Source: Collinsella sp. AF23-2 (GTDB taxonomy: Bacteria > Actinomycetota > Coriobacteriia > Coriobacteriales > Coriobacteriaceae). From it: a stretch of DNA of 15,248 nt. Shown here piece by piece: positions 7,317 through 12,349 of this stretch. The position numbers were made by a program, and so were the translations under genes. The number at the start of each line of letters is the position of its first letter. Position 1 is the stretch's first letter. The DNA is taken from assembly GCF_003459245.1 (NCBI RefSeq), contig NZ_QRVG01000034.1, positions 1 through 15,248 of the forward strand, given 5' to 3'. The notes beneath the pieces are model-generated. The model searched no databases. It had not been told where the DNA came from and was given only the letters and a program-made list of their open reading frames with translations.

Positions 7317-8099
7317 TTAGCGGGCGCAGGACGTGCCGGCGCTCAGATGATTGATAAGACTTGCCTGGTAGGCGGCACCAAAGCCGTTGTCGATATTGAC
7401 GACCGAGACGCCGCTGGCGCAGGAGTTGAGCATGGCGAGCAGCGCGGCCACGCCACCAAAGTTCGCGCCGTAGCCCACGCTGGTGGGAACGGCGATGACT
7501 GGGCAACTCACCAGGCCTCCGATGACGCTCGCCAGGGCGCCCTCCATGCCGGCGATGGCGATGACCACCTGTGCCTGGGCAAGTTCCTCGGCATGCGCAA
7601 GCAGGCGGTGCAGGCCGGCGACACCCACGTCGTAGAGGCGATCGACTTCGTTGCCGTAGAACTCGGCCGTCAACGCGGCTTCCTCGGCAACGGGCAGGTC
7701 GCTCGTGCCGGCGCAGGCGACGACGATGCGTCCGTTGCCGGTGGGGGAGGGCTTGCCGCCCGCGAGGGCGAGCTGGGCGTCCGGGACATATCCCAGGTCG
7801 ATGCCGTTGCCGAGGAGCTCCGAGGTGCGGGCGGCCTTTTTGGCGTCCAGGCGTGTGACCAGGATGCGCTCCTGGCCGGCATCGCGCAGCGCTTCGATAA
7901 TGGCGGCAATTTGCTCGGCGGTTTTACCGGCGCCGTAGACAACTTCGCCGGCTCCCTGGCGCACCCCGCGCGAAAGGTCGAGCTGCGCAAAGCCCAAATC
8001 GGCGGTCGGAGCCGTCTGGATGCGCGTGAGGGCGTCGGCAGGGGTGACTGCTCCGCCGGCAACATCGCTCAGCAGCTGCTCTAGATCTCGCTTATCCAT
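7317..8099 (-). CDS. larB: LarB, pyridinium-3,5-biscarboxylic acid mononucleotide synthase
   Basis: First step of nickel-pincer nucleotide synthesis: carboxylates and hydrolyses nicotinic acid adenine dinucleotide. It has 260 residues. The N-terminal part resembles other LarB proteins, and the C-terminal domain (about 125-250) is PurE-like with family blocks ACAGTSDLPVAEEA, DVGVAGLHRL, AGMEGALASVIGGLV, VPTSVGYGA and MLNSCASG. Cys227 in the last block is the candidate for the covalent-substrate cysteine known in LarB. ATG8099 is preferred over the frame's upstream ATG at 8132 because GAAGGGA lies 6 nt before it and homology starts there. larC follows after 10 nt. It is probably the first gene of the minus-strand operon; serB lies 114 nt upstream on the same strand, with a strong inverted repeat between. 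Confidence 0.94.
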   Translation of the reverse strand: MDKRDLEQLLSDVAGGAVTPADALTRIQTAPTADLGFAQLDLSRGVRQGAGEVVYGAGKTAEQIAAIIEALRDAGQERILVTRLDAKKAARTSELLGNGIDLGYVPDAQLALAGGKPSPTGNGRIVVACAGTSDLPVAEEAALTAEFYGNEVDRLYDVGVAGLHRLLAHAEELAQAQVVIAIAGMEGALASVIGGLVSCPVIAVPTSVGYGANFGGVAALLAMLNSCASGVSVVNIDNGFGAAYQASLINHLSAGTSCAR

Positions 8100-8143
8100 A
8101 TATGTTCCCTTCGACGGCGCAAAGTTTAGCACTCAAAGGGTAT

Positions 8144-8177
8144 GTTTCCGAACACTAAGACAGAATTGTTCGGAAAC
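8144..8177. repeat. 11-bp inverted repeat upstream of larB
   Basis: GTTTCCGAACA (8144-8154) and TGTTCGGAAAC (8167-8177) are perfectly complementary, with a 12-nt spacer. It lies in the 114-bp gap between serB and larB, 45 to 78 nt upstream of the larB start. No T-tract follows on either strand, which argues against a serB terminator. Half-sites 23 bp apart, about two helical turns, fit a dimeric regulator. The TetR protein at the operon end is the obvious candidate, but this is unproven. Confidence 0.6.
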
Positions 8178-8213
8178 TATAGGACAGACTGATTCAATTG
8201 CTAGACGGATTGG

Positions 8214-8849
8214 CTAGTCGCGCAGGATGATGTCCATGGCGAGCATCAGATTGCGCTCGTCGATGGCAAACGGGGCGGCCTCGCGCGTCTTGGGCTTGGC
8301 ACAAAACGCGATGCCCGTACCCGCGGCCTGAATCATGGGGATGTCGTTGGCGCCGTCACCGATCGCGACGGTGTGGGCCATGTCGACGCCGCACTCAACC
8401 GCCCAATCCAGCAGCTGGATGAGCTTGGACTCCTTGGTCACAATGTCTGCCGCCAGCTTGCCGGTGAGCTGGCCGTCCACGACCTCCAGACGATTGGCCA
8501 GGCAAAAGTCGATGCCCGCGGCGGCCACGATCTTATCGGCGACCTCGTGGAAGCCGCCACTCACGACGCCGACCTTCCAGCCCTTGCTATGCGCCGAGCG
8601 CACAAGCTCCAGCGCGCCGGGGGTAAAGGTCACGCGCTCAAAGGTGCGCTCGAACACGCTCTCGTCCAAGCCGGCAAGCAGCCCCACGCGCTCCTCGAGC
8701 GCCTGCTTAAAGTCCAGTTCGCCGCGCATGGCGCGTTCGGTGATCTGCGCTACTTGCTCGCCCACGCCGGCCTCCTCGCCCAACAGGTCGATGACCTCTT
8801 GGTTGATGAGTGTGGAGTCGATATCCATAACGATGAGGCGTGCAGTCAT
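8214..8849 (-). CDS. serB: phosphoserine phosphatase SerB
   Basis: HAD-family hydrolase that removes phosphate from O-phospho-L-serine, the last step of serine synthesis. It has 211 residues. HAD motif I is DIDST with nucleophile Asp9 and acid/base Asp11. Motif II is VVSGGFHEV with its Ser, and the Lys of the KESKLI segment and GDGANDIPM provide the remaining motifs. It lacks the N-terminal extension of the 322-residue E. coli enzyme, giving the short SerB form. ATG8849 is chosen because the motif-I strand starts right after it and AAAGG lies upstream. The frame's earlier ATG at 8894 adds 15 residues without homology. Divergent from aspS across 256 bp. A related HAD phosphatase of other specificity is possible but less likely. 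Confidence 0.92.
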   Translation of the reverse strand: MTARLIVMDIDSTLINQEVIDLLGEEAGVGEQVAQITERAMRGELDFKQALEERVGLLAGLDESVFERTFERVTFTPGALELVRSAHSKGWKVGVVSGGFHEVADKIVAAAGIDFCLANRLEVVDGQLTGKLAADIVTKESKLIQLLDWAVECGVDMAHTVAIGDGANDIPMIQAAGTGIAFCAKPKTREAAPFAIDERNLMLAMDIILRD

Positions 8850-8994
8850 GGCGGGCCTTTCCGAGTGCAGTTGTATTGGGGCACATTGTCGCACGTGGCA
8901 CGCCTTGGCGACGGCCGCGGTGCACCAATTGTTTCGTCTCCGTCAAGTCTTTGGGCATGAGCTACTTTTCCGCGGCACATCGACACAGGTGCGA

Positions 8995-9000
8995 TAAGAT
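8995..9000 (+). promoter_or_regulatory. possible -10 box for aspS
   Basis: TAAGAT within GCGATAAGATAG lies about 105 nt before the aspS start. A TCGACA at 8980-8985 resembles a -35 but is only 9 nt away, so the promoter assignment is weak. It would give a leader of roughly 100 nt carrying the hairpin at 9043-9084. Confidence 0.3.
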
Positions 9001-9042
9001 AGAACGCCATGTCTGGCTGCGCGGTTTACGCAGGCTGGGCAA

Positions 9043-9084
9043 ATCTGTACGACGCCGCCCGGAACGACACGGGGCGGCACAGAT
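9043..9084 (+). other. leader hairpin before the aspS ribosome site
   Basis: ATCTGT (9043-9048) pairs with ACAGAT (9079-9084) and GCCGCCC (9054-9060) with GGGCGGC (9072-9078), with a 5-nt bulge on the left side. It ends 4 nt before the AAAGGAGG ribosome site (9089-9096). A smaller CTGCG/CGCAG hairpin precedes it at 9017-9033. It could influence aspS translation. No T-box consensus (TGGN-ACCGCG) is present. Confidence 0.5.
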
Positions 9085-9105
9085 CCATAAAGGAGGATCA
9101 CTGGT

Positions 9106-10893
9106 ATGAGCCAGACCCGTCCCATCGACGAGCATTCCATGCACACCCGTACCTGCGGCGAGCTTCGCCGCGAGAACGTGGGCGAAGAGGTCACCCTCAC
9201 CGGTTGGGTGAGCCGTCGCCGCGACCACGGTGGCCTTATTTTCTGCGACCTTCGCGACCGTGAGGGCATCACGCAGCTCACCTTCGACCCCGAGCACTCC
9301 GACGGCGATGCTTTTAAGATCGCCGAGACCATGCGTCCCGAGTGGCCCATCAAGATCCACGGCGTCGTGCGCGCTCGTGGCGAGGAGACCACCAACACCA
9401 AGCTCGCGACCGGCGAGATCGAGGTCCTGACCGACCATGCCGAGGTGCTCAACACGTCCGTCACCCCGCCGTTCCAAATCGAGGACGGCATCGAGACCAG
9501 CGAGGACACCCGCCTGCGCTATCGCTATCTGGACCTTCGTCGTCCCGAGATGATGGCCAACCTCAAGCTGCGCTCCGACTTTACCTTTGCCATTCGCGAG
9601 GCGCTGCACAACCGTGAGTTCATGGAGGTCGAGACGCCCTCCCTGTTCAAGTCTACGCCCGAGGGCGCCCGCGACTTCATCGTCCCCAGCCGCATCCAGC
9701 CGGGCAACTTCTACGCTCTGCCGCAGTCTCCGCAGCTCCTGAAGCAGCTGCTCATGGTCGGTGGCGTTGAGCGCTACTACCAGGTTGCCAAGTGCTTCCG
9801 CGACGAGGACCTGCGCGCCGACCGTCAGCCCGAGTTCACCCAGGTCGATATCGAGATGTCCTTCGTGGACCAGAACGACGTTATGAGCGCGCTCGAAGAG
9901 GTTCTTGCCGATGCCTTCGGCCGCATGGGTGTCGAGATGCCCACGCCACTGCGTCGCATGAACTACTGGGAGGCCATGGACACCTATGGCTCCGACAAGC
10001 CCGATACCCGCTATGGCATGCACTTGGTCGACCTGACCGACATCTTCGCCAACTCCAAGTTCAAGGTCTTTGCGACTGCCGCGAACGAGGAGGGCTCTGT
10101 CGTCAAGGCCATCAACGCCAAGGGCGCCGGTGCCTGGGCTCGCGCCAAGATTGATAAGCTTGCCGGCGTGGCCTCCACGTTTGGCGCCAAGGGCCTGGCC
10201 TGGATCGCATTCCGCGAGGACGGCTCCATCAACAGCCCCATCGTCAAGTTCTTCTCGGACGAGGAGATGGCCGCCCTGCGCGAGCGCATGGACGTCGAGC
10301 CCGGCGACCTTGTGATGTTCGCCGCCGGCCCGCGCCTGCTCTCCGACGAGATCCTGGGCGGCATGCGTTCCCACATGGCTAACGCGCTCGAGATCAAGCG
10401 CGAGGGCCACGACTTCCTGTGGGTCGTCAACTTCCCGCTGTTCCACTGGGACGAAGACCGCAAGGCTTACGCTGCCGAGCACCAGCCCTTCACCCTGCCG
10501 ACCGAGACCGACATCGCCAAGATCGAGGCCAATCCGTTGGCAGCCGGTTCTTGCACCTACGACTTTGTCATGGACGGCTTTGAGGCCGGTGGCGGCGGTA
10601 TGCGTATCCACAACGCCGAGATGCAGATGTCCATGCTTAAGCTCCTGGGCTTTACCGAAGAGCGCGCCGAGTCTCAGTTTGGCTTCCTCATGGAGGCGCT
10701 CAAGTTTGGTGCGCCCCCGATGGGCGGTTTCGCTCTGGGCCTGGACCGCGTGTGCATGCTGCTCACCGGTTCCGACTCCATCCGCGACGTCATGGCGTTC
10801 CCCAAGACGGCCAGCGGCTCCGACCTCATGTCGGGCGCCCCGAGTGCCGTTAGCGGCGCCCAGCTCAAGGACGTCAGCCTGCGCCTGATGTAG
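9106..10893 (+). CDS. aspS: aspartate--tRNA ligase
   Basis: Class II aminoacyl-tRNA synthetase that charges aspartate on tRNA, 595 residues, bacterial type. The N-terminal OB-fold anticodon domain includes GWVSRRRDHGGLIFCDLRDREG. The catalytic domain has motif 2 (FRDEDLRADRQPEFTQVDIEMSF block), the bacterial GAD insertion at about 290-430, and motif 3 (GFALGLDRVCMLL) followed by the AFPKT and LMSGAPS stretch near the C-terminus. His41 in RRRDHGG occupies the position that is Leu30 in the discriminating E. coli enzyme. A His there is associated with non-discriminating AspRS, which also charges tRNA-Asn. ATG9106 is preceded by AAAGGAGG at 9089-9096. Monocistronic, with a strong terminator at 10917-10951. 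Confidence 0.97.
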   Translation: MSQTRPIDEHSMHTRTCGELRRENVGEEVTLTGWVSRRRDHGGLIFCDLRDREGITQLTFDPEHSDGDAFKIAETMRPEWPIKIHGVVRARGEETTNTKLATGEIEVLTDHAEVLNTSVTPPFQIEDGIETSEDTRLRYRYLDLRRPEMMANLKLRSDFTFAIREALHNREFMEVETPSLFKSTPEGARDFIVPSRIQPGNFYALPQSPQLLKQLLMVGGVERYYQVAKCFRDEDLRADRQPEFTQVDIEMSFVDQNDVMSALEEVLADAFGRMGVEMPTPLRRMNYWEAMDTYGSDKPDTRYGMHLVDLTDIFANSKFKVFATAANEEGSVVKAINAKGAGAWARAKIDKLAGVASTFGAKGLAWIAFREDGSINSPIVKFFSDEEMAALRERMDVEPGDLVMFAAGPRLLSDEILGGMRSHMANALEIKREGHDFLWVVNFPLFHWDEDRKAYAAEHQPFTLPTETDIAKIEANPLAAGSCTYDFVMDGFEAGGGGMRIHNAEMQMSMLKLLGFTEERAESQFGFLMEALKFGAPPMGGFALGLDRVCMLLTGSDSIRDVMAFPKTASGSDLMSGAPSAVSGAQLKDVSLRLM

Positions 10894-10916
10894 GCAAGCG
10901 GCTACATATTGCCCGT

Positions 10917-10951
10917 AACGAGGGAAGGACACGTGCCTTCCCTCGTTTTTT
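10917..10951 (+). terminator. intrinsic terminator of aspS
   Basis: AACGAGGGAAGG (10917-10928) pairs perfectly with CCTTCCCTCGTT (10936-10947) across a 7-nt loop, and the T-run continues to 10951. It begins 24 nt after the aspS stop. Confidence 0.95.
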
Positions 10952-10992
10952 ATACGCCGAGATTGTGAGGGCATGGGATGACCGGGCGTTGC

Positions 10993-11162
10993 GGAAAGTG
11001 CGTCCCGGAATCTGCGTCCGGAATGGGATGAGCTTTCCGCTAGGGTTGTTCCGCGGAAACTACGACCCGGAATTTGCGTCCAGAACGGGATACGGTTTCC
11101 CGAACAGGGCCCTTTGGGAAAGTGCGACCCAGAATCCAACCAAATAACGGGACACAGTTTCC
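10993..11162. repeat. three tandem 46-nt units, period 62 bp
   Basis: Units at 10993-11038, 11055-11100 and 11117-11162 are all 46 nt long and start exactly 62 bp apart, with 16-nt linkers of different sequence. Each begins GGAAA and ends TTTCC, has an inner CCC/GGG pair, and carries the sequence TGCGxCCCxGAAT or a close variant. Units 1 and 2 contain a second TGCGTCCxGAA half-unit, which unit 3 has lost. The terminal inverted repeats allow each unit to form a bulged hairpin. The array fills most of the gap between the aspS terminator and the HPr gene (10894-11260), where no gene is visible. It could be an array of protein-binding sites or a degenerate intergenic repeat. Confidence 0.8.
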
Positions 11163-11200
11163 GGTTGAGCTTCTGGCGGGCCTCGGCAAGCATCTCACGC

Positions 11201-11206
11201 TACAAT
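11201..11206 (+). promoter_or_regulatory. possible -10 box for the HPr gene
   Basis: TACAAT (within CGCTACAATAAC) lies 54 nt before the HPr start and 38 nt after the third tandem unit. No convincing -35 is visible at 17 nt, so activation from the upstream array is conceivable. Confidence 0.4.
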
Positions 11207-11260
11207 AACTACCACGTGGCTGGGTTTGCCGGCCGAATGTGCGATGCCGCGGGAGGGGAC

Positions 11261-11509
11261 ATGGTCGAGTTTACAAAGACGATTAAAGATCCGTTGGGAC
11301 TACATGCCCGCCCGGTTGCGCTGCTCTACGACATCATTGCCAAGCATCGTAGCGACGTGTCGGTTAGCATCGGCGACCGCCATACCGACGGCCGTGATGT
11401 GATGGGGCTCATGGCGCTTTACGGCGAGTGCGGCGAGGACATCGTCTTTCGCGTTTCGGGCGTAGACGAGGCCTCGTGTGTCACGTCGATCAGAAACCTC
11501 TCGCTCTAA
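11261..11509 (+). CDS. HPr-family phosphocarrier with Asp at position 46
   Basis: Small protein of 82 residues with the HPr fold signature DPLGLHARPVA. His15, the PEP-dependent phosphorylation site of PTS HPr proteins, is at exactly the usual number. The segment that normally reads K-S46-I-M-G here reads R-D46-V-M-G-L-M, so the regulatory serine targeted by HPr kinase in Gram-positives is an aspartate. Length is slightly below the usual 85-88. ATG11261 follows GGGAGG by 4 nt. The open frame reaches back to 11114 through the tandem repeats, but that part has no homology. No enzyme I or sugar permease lies nearby. It may be the general PTS HPr or a specialised, regulatory HPr-like protein, so the symbol ptsH is withheld. 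Confidence 0.88.
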   Translation: MVEFTKTIKDPLGLHARPVALLYDIIAKHRSDVSVSIGDRHTDGRDVMGLMALYGECGEDIVFRVSGVDEASCVTSIRNLSL

Positions 11510-11516
11510 ACGCAAC

Positions 11517-11541
11517 AAGGGACTGCGGACAGTCCCTTTGT
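11517..11541 (+). terminator. hairpin after the HPr gene
   Basis: AAGGGACTG (11517-11525) and CAGTCCCTT (11530-11538) form a 9-bp stem with loop CGGA, a few bases after the HPr stop. The T-tract is short (TTTGTC). It is probably the first of two tandem terminators. Confidence 0.65.
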
Positions 11542-11552
11542 CACATCTCTGG

Positions 11553-11582
11553 GAGGCGCTCTTTGCGGCGCCTCTTTTGTTT
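11553..11582 (+). terminator. second terminator after the HPr gene
   Basis: GAGGCGC (11553-11559) pairs with GCGCCTC (11568-11574) over an 8-nt loop, followed by TTTTGTTT. This is a standard intrinsic terminator separating the HPr gene from the feo cluster. Confidence 0.88.
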
Positions 11583-11625
11583 CATATGGGAAACTTTTCC
11601 GAAAACTGAATAGGGACCCTTTCCA

Positions 11626-11679
11626 AAAAGTTAACCACGTGCTAGTTTACTGTAGCGAACATAGACGTGGTTAACTTTT
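11626..11679. repeat. 15-bp perfect inverted repeat upstream of feoA
   Basis: AAAAGTTAACCACGT (11626-11640) and ACGTGGTTAACTTTT (11665-11679) are perfectly complementary with a 24-nt spacer. It ends 43 nt before the first feoA start and lies after the two HPr terminators, so a control site for the feo genes is more likely than another terminator. The 10-mer GTGGTTAACT (11667-11676) recurs at 14858-14867, just before the ribosome site of the FeoB-associated gene. Fur or a DtxR-type iron repressor would be the expected kind of regulator; the motif matches neither consensus well. Confidence 0.65.
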
Positions 11680-11722
11680 GCTGCGTCGATGTTGAGGACG
11701 AACTGACGTTAGGAGCACACTC

Positions 11723-11965
11723 ATGTCTTGCGGACCGCAGATGCCGGCCATGCCGCTTTCGATGGTGAAAGCGGGCGAAACCGTGCACGTGTCTCGTGTA
11801 AAGGGCAATGAGGACATGAAGCACCACCTCAAGGACCTCGGCTTTGTCGAGGGCAGTGAGGTTCACGTGGTGAGCTCGAGTGGCGCCAATATCATCGTCA
11901 CCGTGCTGGGCGCACGCTTTGGTATCGATACCAAGGTCGCCATGCACATCATGACCGTCGGTTAG
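11723..11965 (+). CDS. feoA: FeoA domain protein (first copy)
   Basis: Small cytosolic SH3-like protein of 80 residues that assists FeoB in ferrous iron uptake. The FeoA fold is readable: MPLSMVKAGETVHVSRVKG, then the helix HHLKDLGFVEGSEVHVVSS, then the last strands with GARFGIDTKVAMHIMTV. It carries a short N-terminal extension with Cys3 (SCGPQMPAMP) that the second copy lacks. AGGAG at 11711-11715 lies 7 nt before ATG11723. The second FeoA gene follows 39 nt downstream and feoB after that, so an iron-uptake operon is likely. Paired, diverged FeoA proteins next to one FeoB suggest distinct roles, but which contacts FeoB cannot be told from sequence. Confidence 0.9.
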   Translation: MSCGPQMPAMPLSMVKAGETVHVSRVKGNEDMKHHLKDLGFVEGSEVHVVSSSGANIIVTVLGARFGIDTKVAMHIMTVG

Positions 11966-12004
11966 TTCGCAGCATTTCATAAAAGCTGAAAGGGGGAAAA
12001 GAAT

Positions 12005-12226
12005 ATGAAGACGTTGGGTGACGTTAAGGTGGGCGAGAGCTCTACCATCGTCAAGCTTCACGGCGAGGGCGCGCTTCGCCGTCACCTTATGGACCTGGGC
12101 CTCATCAAGGGCACTTCGTTCAAGGTCGTTAAGGTTGCACCGCTCGGAGATCCGGTCGAGATCAACGTGCGCGGCTACGAGCTTTCCATCCGCAAGGAGG
12201 AGGCTGCCGTCGTCGAGGTCCAGTAA
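12005..12226 (+). CDS. feoA: FeoA domain protein (second copy)
   Basis: FeoA-type SH3-like protein of 73 residues. Typical features are LGDVKVGESSTIVKLHGEGALRRHLMDLGLIKGTSFKVVKVAPLGDP in overlapping blocks and the closing GYELSIRKEEAAVVEV, which is the family's usual end (closer to canonical FeoA than the first copy). The two copies are clearly diverged, so they are not a recent duplication. AAAGGGGG lies just upstream of ATG12005. feoB begins 123 nt downstream, after a region with a small inverted repeat (12255-12274) and a GC hairpin (12304-12329). It probably acts with FeoB at the inner face of the membrane. Confidence 0.93.
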   Translation: MKTLGDVKVGESSTIVKLHGEGALRRHLMDLGLIKGTSFKVVKVAPLGDPVEINVRGYELSIRKEEAAVVEVQ

Positions 12227-12254
12227 GGGCCCGCGGCAACTATTTATGCAGATA

Positions 12255-12274
12255 AAGTTAGGTTTTTCTAACTT
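12255..12274. promoter_or_regulatory. small inverted repeat in the feoA-feoB gap
   Basis: AAGTTAG (12255-12261) and CTAACTT (12268-12274) flank a 6-nt GTTTTT spacer in an AT-rich patch that stands out from the surrounding GC-rich sequence. The half-site resembles the AAGTTAACC arm upstream of the first feoA. A metal-regulator operator or an internal feoB promoter is possible. A weak terminator is the alternative, but no T-run follows. Confidence 0.45.
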
Positions 12275-12303
12275 AAATTTGCAATGTTGAAGCACATTAT
12301 CCA

Positions 12304-12329
12304 GCCCGTGCGGAGAAAGCAGCGCGGGC
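12304..12329 (+). other. hairpin before the feoB ribosome site
   Basis: GCCCGTGC (12304-12311) pairs with GCGCGGGC (12322-12329), with one G-U pair and a 10-nt loop. It sits about 6 nt before the AAGGAAGAAGG stretch that serves feoB. Without a T-tract it is more likely an mRNA structure than a terminator. Confidence 0.5.
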
Positions 12330-12349
12330 ACACAAGGAAGAAGGATTGA

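Noticed and set aside
9001..9105. T-box riboswitch in the aspS leader
   Set aside because: Hairpins are present but the conserved T-box sequence and a terminator/antiterminator pair are absent, and the leader is too short.
8962..11193. 743-codon minus-strand frame across aspS and its flanks
   Set aside because: It runs through the aspS terminator and intergenic repeats, has no ribosome site or homology, and mirrors aspS codon bias.
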